DNA from: Blastomyces gilchristii SLH14081
Taxonomy: Eukaryota > Ascomycota > Eurotiomycetes > Onygenales > Ajellomycetaceae
DNA: 64,000 nt
NCBI RefSeq assembly: GCF_000003855.2
Contig: NW_003101678.1
Location: forward strand, 433,493 to 497,492
Direction of reading: 5' to 3'
The translations under genes were made by a program, and so were the position numbers. Below, in pieces: positions 1 through 12,604 of the stretch (within the stretch, counting starts at the first letter, position 1; each line of letters begins with the position of its first letter). Below the pieces are notes generated by a model, which saw nothing but the letters and a program-made list of their open reading frames with translations, was not told the DNA's origin and made no database searches.

Positions 1-1074
1 TCTGTGTTACTTCTTAATAATAAAGAGCTTGACAGAATATCAAGCCAGATGAGTAAAGCTGCTTTCAGAGTATGATTTCTATATCTGATACTGTTCAGAT
101 CAGCTTAATCTCACTGACACACTGTCTAGACAGCCTGATTATAATATTGTTAATACAGAGAAGAATTCTACAAAAGAATCTCTATCATCACTACAGAAGA
201 AGCTGGCTGCAGGGAGTTGAAGTTCTCTGAAGCTCAGAAACAGCACTGATAAGACAGCTGCACAATTCAGTATAGAAGATGAAAGAAAACCCAGATCTCT
301 GTAGAGAACTGATACTGAAGATCATGAGCTTCTCATATTATATCTTACTACTATTGAATTGACAAAGAATAAAATGATCTACAATCTTTCAATCTGACTA
401 CTTTTGAAATTTATTGATAAATTACAGAAGAAGAATGTCTTTACTGCAGCTTGAATTCAGAAGTTGAAGAAGAAAGAATTCAGTTTAAACTTGAAAGAGA
501 CAGACTCTGAGTGAGACAGTGTCACTAAGAAATCAAGTCACTGATAACTAGAAGAATGTGAACTTCTACTGCTGAATAATTCAGTCTTCATTTCTTGTAG
601 TAGAGTGATGCACTAGAAGTTATTGAGAATTCATTATAATAATTCCTATGCAGAGCACTTCAGATTAGAGAAGACTGAAAAGCTTCTAAAATATAAATAT
701 ATTTAAGACAAGCTTCAGACAAATGTTAAAGAGTATATTAAGACTTACAATATCTGTCAAAGAATAAAGATCTCACAGTATAAGTAATACAGCAAGTTAA
801 CATCACTGTCTGTCTCAAAGAGTTCATGACAGAATCTATCAATGAATTTTATAGTTAACCTGCTGAAGTTGATAAGAGTCAAAGAATATGACTCAATTTT
901 AATCATTGTCAATTATTTCACAAAGATGATAAAATATATTCTTACTTATAAAAAGATTAAAGCCTCTGAATTGACTGATCTGTTTTTAGATATCATTATT
1001 CATGATCACAGTGCTTCAAAATTGTTAATAACAGATTGAGAATCTCTCTTCATCAGCAAGTACTGATCAGCCTT
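1..1074 (+). pseudogene. Ty3/gypsy element G3, pol fragment (RNase H end to integrase)
   Basis: This is the left half of a degraded gypsy polyprotein that enters from outside the window. Reading it through stops, the end of the RNase H/connection region is visible at about 25-145 (TEYQAR then a stop where Trp is expected, ending in DTLSRQPDY). The H2C2 zinc-binding region of integrase lies at about 620-770 (EKTEKLL ... KTYNICQRIK). The start of the integrase core is open at 842-1039 (MNFIVNLLKL, IIVNYFTKM, ending LLITD). Tryptophan codons have become stops, which is typical of RIP-like G-to-A mutation. The reading frame breaks at the copia insertion and resumes at 12605. The element is dead. 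The family call is firm; its 5' end is not in the window. Confidence 0.85.
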
Positions 1075-1342
1075 TGTCAGGAAAAAGAGGTTATACACTA
1101 CTGAACGCCATCAACATCGTATTACTACAATATTTCTCATCATTATCAGCTTACTACAACACTCATCTAATACTCGCTTATACTAGCTCTCTTGACTCAC
1201 ACATATATTTTACTATAAATAGCTCTATCTTTTGTATGAAATAGATATATTAGAGAGTGTACAGATAATATAACAAGCAGATCTTGATACACATAAGATT
1301 CATATGTCTTCAACATATTCATTCATGACACTCATTTCGACA
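1075..1342 (+). repeat. 5' LTR of the copia element
   Basis: This 268-bp repeat begins TGTCAGG and ends TTTCGACA. The partner at 12337-12604 has the same length and nearly the same sequence. Most differences are C/T or G/A (for example AACGCC against AACACT). A TATA-like ACTATAAATAG lies near 1212. Confidence 0.95.
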
Positions 1343-1343
1343 G

Positions 1344-1356
1344 TTATGAGCCCGGT
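1344..1356 (+). promoter_or_regulatory. Primer binding site, half-tRNA (initiator Met) type
   Basis: TTATGAGCCCGG begins one base after the 5' LTR. It is complementary to the anticodon stem-loop of eukaryotic initiator tRNA-Met (CCGGGCTCATAA), not to a tRNA 3' end. Several copia-group elements prime from such a cleaved half tRNA. The match and position are seen directly; the tRNA sequence is from general knowledge. Confidence 0.75.
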
Positions 1357-1622
1357 AAGCAGCATCTGAAGAGAAGCATGATACACTGATCTCAATCCTC
1401 ATTTGAATTTGACAACAATCATTCAAACTGAGACAATTGATTCTCATTTGTATACAGTCTGATCTACTCAACCGTTATACCTGATTCCCGAACACTGATC
1501 TCAATCCTCATTTGAACTGATAACTATCATTTGAACTGAGACAATAGATCCTCACTTATATATGTTCTAAAATACTTGACTGATATACATCCTGAATTCT
1601 GATCATATCTATTCTCAAATAC

Positions 1623-4600
1623 TTGAACCGATTCCTCAATCCATTCAATATAACTGATATGACAGACAAGACAATGTCTAGTACAACTGTACACCTTAGC
1701 ATTTCTGAAGATTGGAAACTTTGGTACAAGTATATGCAAGGATATGCAAAGAACAAGAAGATATCAGACTTCATCAATCTTGACAAACCTGATATCTTCT
1801 CTGAACTAGAAGAACCTCTGAAACCTGAGTGTTCAGAAGAAGCCACTGCAGAGGCTAAGATAGCATATGATATCAAGATTACTGCATGGAAAATCAAATA
1901 TATGAAATATGAGAAATTGAATGAAGGTATGACAAAGATACAAGATGTCATATGAAGAACAGTGAATGTCACAGAGCTACAACATGTATGCAGCAAGCAT
2001 GATGATATGAAGAAGATTATTCATTCATTAAGAGATTAACTCTCATCTATGACTGTGAACTATCAAGATAATGTGAAAACCTGATATCATGATCTCTGCA
2101 AAGCACTGAAAAACAGAGGTATAGAGAAGTGATCAAATGACTGATCTCTCATTGAAGATGATATCAAAGAGATGAATATAGCTGAACAGTTCAATTTGAA
2201 GAAAGATTTCTTAAATACGAACCTAGGTATTGATGTGGATTATGTACAAGCATGAGCTAAGAATGTTCAATATAATAAAGATGTCATATCTTTAATAGAG
2301 TTAGTTAAGAACTTCAAGAAATGATATAGAGAAATGAGTATTCTCAAAGAAGATAAACCTATGAACTTTACTACTCTTAATGAAAGATCTCAGCAATCAT
2401 CACCAGTGACATTTGAAAACTGCATCTGCAGAGCCTGTCATTGATACGCTCAGTGCTACTATCTCAATTCATCAAGAAAGCCATCTGGATGGAAGAAAAA
2501 TGAGAAGAAGAGAACTCAGATCAATCAAGCTCTTAAAAATCAAGAATTGAAGAGATGTATTAATCATATGATATATAGAGATTCATCCATGAATACAGAT
2601 ATGATAGATGTTCATGAAGCAGTTCTAGAAGGAATGATTCTGAAGTAATCAGATCATCAATCTATCAATCAACAGATCTGAAAAATATCAATGAACTCTT
2701 CAAATTCTCACTTCTATCTCTGAAACTCCTGGATCTTTAATACTGGTGTGGAACAGTATATATACAATAATCAAACACATTTCCTATTCTTTACAACTGC
2801 GAACAAGAATGCGGAAGTCTATACAGACAATTCCAGCACTAAAGTTGAAGATTATGAAACTGTTAGAACAATCATGATAAATGAAGTAGATAAGCAGTTT
2901 AATGTCAATCTCATTAATACAGCTTACATCCTGAATTTCCATACAAATATCATTGCATGAAAACTGTGTTTCCATATAGAAGGCATCTATTATGATGAAA
3001 AAGACTTCAGATTGTGAAAATACACAGATAATACAATCTTTGTATATATTGAAGTATTTGAGAGATTGCTAGTTACAGAATATAGTGAAATAGCTGTTTT
3101 CTCAACTATATTGAAAAAATTCACTACTGAAGCTGATGCAGCTATCACATCTCACACTTCTAACATCACTATATCTGAAAAAATGATATCTTCAAATTCT
3201 TCAACTTCTACAAATTCTTCTTCTAATCTGTCAAAACACACTTCAACAAATCATTCTTTCAACCTGTCAATATGCATAAAACCTTCTTAAAAACCTAATA
3301 TCTCTATAGCTACTCAGTCTACATGGTATAAGAGATTAGAACATTCATTGAAAATCGCCATTTAAAAGCTTGCAAATGATGCAACTGGTGTTCAAATCAC
3401 CAATCTAGAAGATGCTGCAGATGAGCTTACCACTGAGCTTTGTGAACCCTGTCATCTATCTAATGCAAAAAATCAAATATCTAGACATTCTCACATTAGA
3501 TCTCAAATATCATTCAAACACCTACATGCGGATATTAAATATGGCCCTACACAGTGCTATAATGATAAGTGTTATCTCATACATTTCATATGTGATTATC
3601 TCCATTTCCATATAGCTATAACAGCTATTCAAAAATCAGAAATCTGAAAAGCTCTTAGACAAGCTATTAATTGAATTAAACATCAATTCAACTGTACTAC
3701 AAAGATCATTTGTATTGACAATGATACTGCAATCAAGGAAACAGATGACTTCACAAATTGAGTGAATGATGAAGATCTAGAGATGAAGTATTCTTCAGAG
3801 TATATTCATGAGTAAAATAATGCAGCAGAGTGAGTAGAAGCAATATTAATAACAAAGACAAGAACTCTATAGATAGAATCTCTTCTATCACAATCACTTT
3901 TCTCTGAGATCACACTTACTGTCATCTATCTAGCGAATTGAATCTCTACTAAAATTCTAGATTGAAAGTCATCTCTACAAGTATTGAAAGAATTTCTACA
4001 AATTAAATCACACTTCTGCACTCATCTTTGAATCTACAGATACCACACCTATACAAAGATACTGAATGAAGTTCTCAATAGAAACCGCTCTCAGAAGCTA
4101 GATTTCTAAGCACATATTGAATATCTAGTTGAATATGATTCTACAAACATCTATTGAATTTGAATTCCACACTTAGAATGGATGATAAGAGCAAGAGATG
4201 TGATGTTTGATAAGAATAGAAAATTCAATCCTGAAGACCTCTACATCAAAAGACAACTAAGAGATTAAGTATCTAAGAAGATGAAGCTTCTATATATGAA
4301 AGTTCAAGAATCATCAATGACTTCTATCAATCAATTGAAAGAGATTATAGATGCAGATATTGATGTTTTTCATTCTGAAGAAAATACTCTAAGCTCTGAA
4401 AAAATAGAGAGGGAAAATAATGAGTATAAACATTATAATGTTTTAATTCTTTCTATACCAGATTCAATGCCAGAGTCAACAGATTCTGATGTTGATATTA
4501 ATACTCATTCAGCTGTGATAGGTAATTGAACACAGAATATTGCACCTAGAGCTCATGATATCAGTGCTGACTTTGATGAAGCAAATATCATTGATGACTG

Positions 4601-5636
4601 CAGAACCTGAAAACACAGAGCTGCTCATCTTGTGACAGTTTCAAATGTTAAAAACAATCTGTTTTGAATGATCAATGAGACATTCTCTCAATCACACTCA
4701 GACTTCTACAAGTCTCAATATTTATTTCCAAATACTGTTTTCACAGTTATCAATAATACAGTTACATGAACAGCATTTATATCAACTTCAAGAATTCATA
4801 GATCTCAACTGTCAGATTCATCAAATTACTGAGAAGATGTCAAAAAACACTCACATTGTAAAGAATTTGAGAACACTGCTAAGCAGGAATGAGATAGTAT
4901 ATCTCTGCAGAACACATATGAAATTACTAGCAGATTACAGAGAGACATCTCAGTTATTCTTCTACAATAAGTATTCATCTACAAATTCAATGATGAAGGT
5001 TTTCTTTTAAAATACAAAGCTTGTATCTGTGTACATGAAGATCTTCAATCAATCACAGATCTCACTACAAAAGCTCATATACTAGCTGTCAGAGATCTCT
5101 GAATCTTGTTAACTCTAATAGCAGTATTTAATCTAGATGTGAAACAGCTAGATGAAATCAATGTCTTCATTAATAGTGATATTAATGAGCTAGTATATGT
5201 GGAACTATCTGATGAATGATGAAAGTTAAAGAAGATGCAAAATTTGAAGTGTACAAATCATGTACTAAAACTTCTATAAGCACTATATGAATTACACAGA
5301 TCATCTCTTCTCTGATTAAATGAACTATCTTCAACATTGAGAACACTAGACTTTATCTCTATATCAGAGAATTGATGTCTCTTCTCTAATAATTGATTAA
5401 TCATCTTCTTCTATATAAATGATATCATCATCCTATCATGATGAGAAGATTTGAAAGAAAGAGATTAACTAATCAAAGATTTTAAAAGCATCTATAAGAT
5501 CTGACAGATGAGAGATTTGAAATGATTTCTTAACATGTGAATAATACACAATCGCTTCAACTTGAAGCTCTGACTATGTCAGAATGTCTATATTGATAAA
5601 ATAGTTGATACATATCATCTCACACACATCTGTAAG
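1623..5636 (+). pseudogene. Copia gag-pol, first part (gag, protease, integrase, RT)
   Basis: The open pieces at 1623-1955, 2748-2960, 3066-3290 and 4281-4529 lie in one frame, so this was a single gag-pol polyprotein now broken by stops rather than frameshifts. Gag is at about 1660-2640 (SEDWKLWYKYMQGYAKNKK). The protease active-site region is near 2735, where copia DSGA reads as NTGV. The gag-pre-integrase motif is near 3325 (WYKRLEH). Integrase follows to about 4200. Reverse transcriptase ends near 5450 with FYINDIIIL at the place of the copia YVDD box, so the catalytic Asp is lost. It is not functional. It continues after the hAT insertion at 11385. Confidence 0.85.
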
Positions 5637-6541
5637 TAGACTGGCCGCCGGGACCATAAATTTCACATTTGATCCCATTTGATCTGGTCTTATACATTTC
5701 TTGGCGTGAGTCTCACCAGGATCAAGCCTCAAAGAAATCTGAAAATGAACCATTTCTGAGAGAAATGATGTGAAAAATGACTAGATTTAATTCAAGAACA
5801 GTGAAATGAGAGTAATTTCTCAGAATAAACTGTGAAAGATGATTGTTCTTTCAAAATCAGAATGAAACTGAGACTGAAGATTAAATTCAGTCTTATTCAG
5901 TTCATTCAGTGATTACTTATATAATCAGAATTTAGTAACAATTATTGATAATGCTTATGAAATAACTAAATACATTCTTGTGTAAGTTTATTCTTCACTT
6001 TCTCATAAAAACTACACTTCTCTGATATATTGTGATCAGAGGTATTAAACTGTCTGATAATTCTATGTTTTATAATCATGAGTTTCTTGATTGTTTCTCC
6101 TTGTAATTATCTCTGATAATAGTGATAAATATCTCAGTTTGAGTTAAACTTTCACTTCATTTGTATCTCTGTCAATGAAATTGCTAAAATATCACACACT
6201 ATCAGTATAACAGTTGAATATATACTCTCAACAATTTTTCATAACTCTAGAATTGATTTAATGTGTAAATGTGTTGAATCATCTTAAAGATAGTGATCAA
6301 ATTCAGTTTTATAAATATATAGTTTTGCCTGATTTTCAGTTGTAATTAATGTATATAAGTTCTGTTTCAAAGTTAGTATTATAGTTCTATATGATATGAA
6401 GTGTTATCAAAGATCATTACTTATTAAAGAAATGTATTTCACTGTCTTCACATCTCTAACATCTGCTCATTCAAATCTCTGATAGTTAGTATTATAGTAG
6501 TCTCAGACTAATTTAACATATAAGTCTCATTTCTTCTCTGT

Positions 6542-6757
6542 TCAGTCTTGAGAAGTGTAGATATTAACTTGATAAAAGAGATCTAGTAGAGCTGCTATAG
6601 TATAGTACTCTGTAAAAGATTGTTCAGTTTTGCTGTAGTAATATGCCAGTTTATCTCTTACAGTAATAATAGCCTGCACTATAGCATTATCCCAGACTGA
6701 ATTTCTTTTTAAGTGATTTAACTGCTTCTCAAGATGAGTAAATAAACTATTATACAC
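6542..6757 (-). pseudogene. hAT transposase C-terminal (dimerisation) remnant
   Basis: This 71-codon open piece reads WDNAIVQAIITVRDKLAYYY, then SKTEQSFTEYYTIAALLDL. It matches the hAT C-terminal pattern in which an AREKLxxYY segment is followed by YSKT and a YxIAxxLxP helix. The rest of the transposase would lie upstream on the minus strand, up to about 8.3 kb, but is broken by stops and I cannot place the BED finger or the catalytic residues. No intact transposase remains, so the element cannot move itself. Confidence 0.7.
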
Positions 6758-8887
6758 TCATCAGACTGACTGCAGTATTGATGTATAAGTGATTGAGACT
6801 GTCTTTATTATCTTATAAAACTGAAACAGTAAATCAATTACATATTTCAACTGAGTTCACTTCATATCAGAAAGTTTCAATGTCTGAATCTTTTTCTGAT
6901 CAGAGTGTTATACTTAATAGTCAATTATCTGATGCAATTGAAGAGCTTAAACAGTTATCTTATATATTGAACTTCACTGTATTCTAATATTCTGTATCAT
7001 ATTCAGTGATATGACTGATTTATTTGTTTATTAAATATCATGAAATTATTGTTATTATTTAGAGAAGATACAAATCATATTAGCAATGTTTTGAATCTGT
7101 GATATTTAAATTATTAGTCAATCTATTCAAAATTAACAGTAGTATTATTAAAAAGTATTATTAAAAAGCAATATTAAAAAGTGTTGTTAAAAAACATTAT
7201 CTTTTATAAAGTGAATGTAAAAGTTACTTGAGTAATCACTTTCATCTCATTCTCATCTTAAGAATCAGTCATCTCATTATTCTTCATCTCAATGTTAAGA
7301 TTCTTTATCAGTGTTTATATTACAAGTTAAATCACATGAGCAATACAGACAATATGACCTTGTTTATTATTTCAGAAATGCAAAGTTAATTTTTACTTCA
7401 AGCTGTTCATCATAGTGTAGTTATTCACAGCATTATCAGTTATAATTGTAAGAAGACTGAGACTAATATCTTAATAGTCATTTTTAATCACAGTTATTAA
7501 TATCTCTATTATATAATTCTCAGTATGACTACTGATTAATAATTCAAATTCAATTAATATCTCTTAATAAGTTCAGTTCTCATCAATATAATAACATATA
7601 ACTCTTATAAATGTAAGATTGTTTGTACTAGTTTATACATTCACTGTGAGAGACACTCTTCAATAATTCTTCAACTCTGATTCTAGATATTGTATATTGA
7701 CTTTGTAGTATATCTTAAGATTGAACTGAAGACTGAATCAATATGAAATATAAAGATTTGAATTAAGCATTTGAAGAAGTGTTCAGAATTCAGGGTTTTC
7801 AATTAATTGAAGAGAAAGATTCAGAGATATATATATATAAAGTAATTATTCACAGAAGTTATCAGATGAGAGTTATAAAATCAGAGTATTAATACATGAT
7901 TATTTTCACATAATTTTCTTCAAATTAGAAAGTTAGTGTTATTAAAAATCATTATCTGATAGAGTAACTTATTAGCTCAGTAGTAATTTTCTGATTATTT
8001 TTCTTTTATTATCTGCATTCTGATAACTTCAGATATCAGAAAAGTTCTTCAGAGTTATAATCAGTTTATAATGAATATTTCTGAATAAAGTTACAGTGAT
8101 TACAGTAGAGAGATAACTCTTCAGTAATCTATAATACAATCTGTTAATAATTATTTCATAGTTTATCTTAGTATTTGTGTTAAGTTTTTCATAAATTTCA
8201 TGATCTGGAATTAGATATGAAGAATGAAGTGATTATTCATCATAATTCAAAGAGAGTATTCTATATTAAATTGTAAATAATATAGACTTTGTAATTCACA
8301 GTGATTTCTTAAAGAGTTTATGAATCTTCAATAGAAGTAAAAGAAGTGAAAGAAGTGAATTCAGAAGATATAATAATAATTTAAGAAAGATGATAATTTA
8401 TTTTTAATAACTGATCACTGATATATATAAGAAGAATTAATATAAGAGAAAATAATCTTCTTTCTTAGCTTAGTTATAATTTTAGTACTAACTCAGATTG
8501 AATATCATTAATATATAAAAGTAAATAAATAATCTTGATTAATCTCTGTCATATTTCTTGAAATATATTAATATTATGAAAGAGAGTGCTATTAAATTAT
8601 GTTATCAGATAATATCATTAAAAATATATTAATATTATAAATATCAATGTTGAAAAAATGTTGATACTTATATATTATAGTGACATGATAGTTGAATATA
8701 TATATATATATTATTTCTGATATTGATAATTGATTACAACTTGTACAATAATTTTTGAAAACTTAGAATTAATTTCAATTATTAATCAATAGTTATGAAC
8801 TTATAACTAACTAATATAAAAAGAAAAAAACTTTTTCTATTTATTATCTTTCTTCTCTTTCTTATTCTTCTCATCATTCTTTACAAT

Positions 8888-9142
8888 TCACTTCTTATTC
8901 TTATTCTCCTTCTTCTTCTCCTCATCTGAGATGATAATCATCTCAAAATCTCTCTCTGCTGTTTTCTCAGAGAAGGGTTTCTGCTGCTCTTTCTCAGTCA
9001 GATTAATCTGTATCTCAAAATCCTGCATTTTCTGATCTGCTGTCTCAGGTTTCATCTTAGCAGTAAGCAGATTGACATGCTCAGAGAGCAGGGCTGTCTT
9101 CTCAATATTCTGAATCATGAAGTGCATTTGAGATCTGAACAA
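8888..9142 (-). CDS. Unrecognised 84-codon charged ORF inside the hAT element
   Basis: This short ORF ends in a lysine-rich tail (EEKKKENKNKK) after a helix-like start (MHFMIQNIEKTALLSEHVNL). The pattern faintly recalls the C-terminal coiled coil of pogo/Fot1 transposases, but no DDE motif is nearby. It could equally be a remnant of a second gene of the hAT element or chance in low-complexity sequence. Confidence 0.25.
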   Translation of the reverse strand: MFRSQMHFMIQNIEKTALLSEHVNLLTAKMKPETADQKMQDFEIQINLTEKEQQKPFSEKTAERDFEMIIISDEEKKKENKNKK

Positions 9143-9693
9143 GGTCTTAATTCTCTTCTTCTCTGTCAGCTCCTGCTAATCAATTAGAGAACAGAAGTGT
9201 TATCAAAAATCATTATCTCTTAATAAAAAACTTATCAGTTTTGAGTTCTTTATTTCTCACTTTAATATCTTCTCAATCTTCTTCTATCACTGCTTATTTA
9301 CAGTAACACTCTTCTTCTCTCTCTCTCTCTTTATCTTGATCTCAAATCATTCTCAGAACTTCTTCTAATCTTATCTCTACTATATGAGACTTTTCACTGT
9401 CTTCTTTTTCAATCTCTTACAGACAGTATCATTCATATTATTTCTATACTTAGTTCAGTCTAAATCTATCAGAAGTATTACTTAAAATCATTATCATTCT
9501 ACTTTCTTATAAAGTCTTTTTAAGATATTATAACATGTCTTATAATCTGTCTCTTCACACTTAAATGTCTTCTTCTTCTCTCTCTTCAATCTGTGACAGT
9601 ACTTACATGCCTTGATGATCCGCAGGACTGCAGAATATTTAAAGAAGAATGACATGATTGATTTTAATAAGTGTTGAGAAGAGAGTGAAGACA

Positions 9694-9778
9694 GGCAATA
9701 ATATGATAATAATAATGATGATGATAATGATGATAATAATAGTAATAATGATGATGATGATGATGATAATGATGATGA
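9694..9778. repeat. AAT/GAT trinucleotide simple repeat
   Basis: A run of ATAATAATGATGATG-type trinucleotides with mixed A/G lies inside the hAT element. It has no coding meaning that I can see. Confidence 0.85.
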
Positions 9779-10877
9779 AAGAGAGAGTGCATTGAAATAT
9801 ATTAATAACTTATTAAATATAAAGAGATAAAGAAACTATTAACAGCTTTCAGAGATGTATAGAAACAGCTACAGTATTGCATAGCAATATTATCTTTATT
9901 CAATATATATACTATTGATATTCTTTATATGCATTTATCATATAATCTATATCAGAGATACATGCAGAAAATAGATCTTTATTATTAGAAAGAATAATTG
10001 CAGCAATTCTCTGTTTTCATATTATAAAGATAAGTTATTCTCATTTCTTTCTTCTCTTTTTTCTCTTCTTCTTCAACTCATCACTAAGTTCAAGCTGATA
10101 TAAAAACTATTAAAACACTCATAGAAATCCTCAAATTGAAGAGTATAGACTAATTAAATTTTAAATACAGATGAATTAAATTACATTTAATAATACTAAT
10201 TATTCATTCTTCTCTTAATAAAACAATAGTCATGTCTTCTCTCTCTCTTTCAAATGAAACATGGCCTGCAAAAAGCAAGTATCATGTCAGGTTAAAATGA
10301 TCAACACAGCCTCAGCATGCAGGACTGTATACATGCAGTGCATGCTGAACTGAGAGAATGTATTAGTTACAAACTGATGACAGCATCTCGGAGAGAGCTG
10401 TGCAGCATGAGAAAGCTGTAACTCTCAGTTATATATGTAGAGAGTGAATTGCTGCAGTAAGTGTATATATATTATATGAAAGTAACACTTTTTAATAACA
10501 CTCAGTCTCTGATATTATGAAAATAGAGTCTCTTCATGAGATCTGTTTTTATCAGAAGTTAAGAAATCTTATATTTCTCAAGATCATCTTCACATGCCTT
10601 ATTCATGAAATTGATGAGAGAAATCATCAATTTCAGCATTCTGCTCTTAATACTATTCAAGTGATAGCAGAGTTCACTCTGATCATACTTTTTAAGTGTA
10701 TATTTTCTAATTATTCATATTTATACAGATATATACTGATTATTTATTAGATAATATTAAGACAATGACTTATCACAGCTGTGTTACTCTTACTGTGAGA
10801 GATATATAGTTAATAATGAATATTATAAAGACTCTGAAGAGTGAATATTTTAAAAGTGCTGCAGCTCTGTGATCTTG

Positions 10878-11010
10878 ATTTTTTTTATTTTTATTTTTTA
10901 TTTTTTTCTTTTTCTTTTCTTTTTTTTTTTCTTTCTCTTTTTTTTTTTTTTTTTTATTGTGATTTTTTCTTATGTTTATTTTATTTTTTATTTTTTATTT
11001 TTTTCATAAT
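10878..11010. repeat. T-rich low-complexity tract
   Basis: An almost pure T tract with scattered C and A lies about 370-500 bp from the right end of the hAT element. The ORF through it is only Phe/Leu/Ser/Tyr and is not a gene. Confidence 0.85.
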
Positions 11011-11384
11011 TAAAATTATATGAATTATAATCTATATTCAGAAAAGTAATAATATTTAATAACACTCTCTATTGAATTTTCAACAAATGAGTACTATGTT
11101 ATGATATTATGTAAGTGAGAAATAATTTCATAATCTCATTTAATATCATTCTTAATAATGAGATCAGAATGAAAATATAACTAAGAATTTAAATATATTC
11201 TTTATCTAAGACTAGATTTTTATTTGAAAAGTGAATCTGAGATCTTTAATATTTGAAATAATGTAATTTGAAATTAATGTGATGAATACAAATCATGATC
11301 AGAAGTAATGCTTTTAAGTAATATAACAACTGTAAAGTTTAGTTCTGATCTCAGACACGGTCACACGGTCAGTCTACCTGTAAG

Positions 11385-12176
11385 ATATATATCTCACTAA
11401 CTGATACTCTGTTAGAGCCTTTTAATAAGCCAGTCATATCTGTAAAAATTCATTATTATTAATAATGTATCAGCTTCTGCATCTACTCAGTAGTGATGAC
11501 TCACTCTAATATTATATATACAGTGAGTAAACTAGCTATATTTATGATGAATTCATTGAAATACTACTTATCAGAGATGAATAGAATGATATCTTATCTA
11601 CATAATATGAAGAATCTCACTATTTAATATAATAATAACATTGACAGACCTCTATAACTTGATCTCAAACCTGATATCATTGAAGCTGTCAGTGATGTCT
11701 CTTTCACAGATAATCTGAATCACTACTCTATATAAGAATATATCTTCAAACTATTCAGTGAGGCTGTTGATTGAAAATCAAATAGACAGATAATTATAAC
11801 TACATCTATTACAGAAGCTGAGCTTGTTACTATCTCACAAGTCAGCAAGAAGTCTATCTGATGGAATAGATTCTTTCAATATATTCAATTTGAATCTGGC
11901 CACAAGATCTGAATTCAATGTGATAACTGTCAAACTGTTGACATTCTTATAAAGAAAGACCTCTCTATAACTATGAAGCTCTGCCATGTTGATATATATA
12001 AAAGCTGGCTCTGAAAACATGTTCAATTCAGTGATATTACAGTTGATTGAGTGTCTACAGCTCAGATGCCAGCGGATGGCCTCACTAAGGCTCTGCCATG
12101 CCAGAAACATATGAAATTTGTCAAGATGCTACGCCTAGTTGATATACCAGATATCATTAAGACGCAAGCAGAATAA
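11385..12176 (+). pseudogene. Copia pol, C-terminal part (RT end and RNase H)
   Basis: This resumes the copia polyprotein after the hAT insertion. Reading through stops, the RNase H is clear: ITTSITEAELVTISQVSKK, then a WNRFFQ segment, IQCDNCQTVDIL, CHVDIYKSWL and finally MPADGLTKALPCQKHMKFV, the standard C-terminal copia motif. It ends at a TAA at 12174-12176. Several Trp codons are TGA. It is not functional. Confidence 0.85.
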
Positions 12177-12205
12177 TGATATAAATAATCTATCTTGATG
12201 TAATC

Positions 12206-12310
12206 TCTACAGATTCATCTACACTCTTTTTATTACAGATTCATCTATACTCTTTTTGTTACAGATTCATCTACACTCTTTTTGTTACAGCTTCATTTAC
12301 ACTATCATTT
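12206..12310 (+). repeat. 26-bp tandem repeat, four copies, upstream of copia 3' LTR
   Basis: Units of the form ACAGATTCATCTACACTCTT plus TTTGTT repeat at a 26-bp period. The first three are nearly identical and the fourth is diverged. They lie between the pol stop and the polypurine tract. Confidence 0.85.
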
Positions 12311-12336
12311 ACATGTTACATTCACTGAAGAGAGTG

Positions 12337-12604
12337 TGTCAGGAAAAAGAGATTATACACTACTGAACACTATCAACATCATATTACTACAATATTTCTC
12401 ATCATTATCAGCTTACTACAACACTCATCTAATACTTGCTTATACTAGCTCTCTTGACTCGCACATATATTTTACTATAAATAGCTCTATCTTTTGTATG
12501 AAATAGATATATTAGAGAGTGTACAGATAATATAACAAGCAGATCTTGATACATATAAGATTTATATATCTTCAACATATTCATCCGTGACACTCATTTC
12601 AACA
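12337..12604 (+). repeat. 3' LTR of the copia element
   Basis: This is the partner of the LTR at 1075-1342 and has the same 268-bp length. It begins TGTCAGG and ends TTTCAACA, against TTTCGACA in the left copy. The purine-rich GAAGAGAGTG lies directly upstream, and target duplication GCCTT follows at 12605. Confidence 0.95.

Larger units (their letters stand above)
6400..11327. repeat. Dispersed short motif inside the hAT element (GTGTTATCAAAAA-type)
   Basis: A motif of about 21 bp close to GTGTTATCAAAAATCATTAT recurs in the hAT element. Forward copies are near 6401, 7181, 7936, 9197 and 9475 (the last weaker). Reversed copies (AGTAACACTTTTTAATAACA-like) are near 10481, 11045 and, weaker, 11304. 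A clean reversed copy sits in the short relative at 48340-48360. Forward copies in the left part and reversed ones near the right end give an inverted layout, as known for hAT subterminal transposase-binding repeats. The binding role is inference. Confidence 0.6.
5637..11376 (-). mobile_element. hAT-family DNA transposon, 5.7 kb
   Basis: The ends are TAGACTGGCCG on the left and, reversed, TAGACTGACCG on the right. They are flanked by the 8-bp target duplication TCTGTAAG / CCTGTAAG (5629-5636, 11377-11384; one C/T difference), the size expected for hAT. The same two ends bound the 506-bp copy at 48080-48585, and the left end recurs reversed at 16385. A transposase C-terminus is visible on the minus strand (6542-6757). 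The interior is very AT-rich with short simple repeats. It splits the copia reverse transcriptase from its RNase H, so it is younger than the copia element. Confidence 0.88.
1075..12604 (+). mobile_element. Complete Ty1/copia LTR retrotransposon inserted in G3
   Basis: Two 268-bp LTRs, both starting TGTCAGG and ending in ACA, bound the element. They are flanked by a perfect 5-bp target duplication GCCTT (1070-1074 and 12605-12609). The gag-pol order gag, protease, integrase, reverse transcriptase, RNase H is that of copia. A purine-rich tract (12327-12336) sits directly before the right LTR. About 5.7 kb of its length is a nested hAT element (5637-11376), so the copia body itself is about 5.8 kb, a normal size. 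It splits the G3 integrase, so it is younger than G3. All coding parts carry stops of the TGG-to-TGA type. Confidence 0.95.

Noticed and set aside
10841..11023. Phe/Leu-rich ORF resembling a membrane protein
   Set aside because: Translation of a T-rich tract; no complexity.
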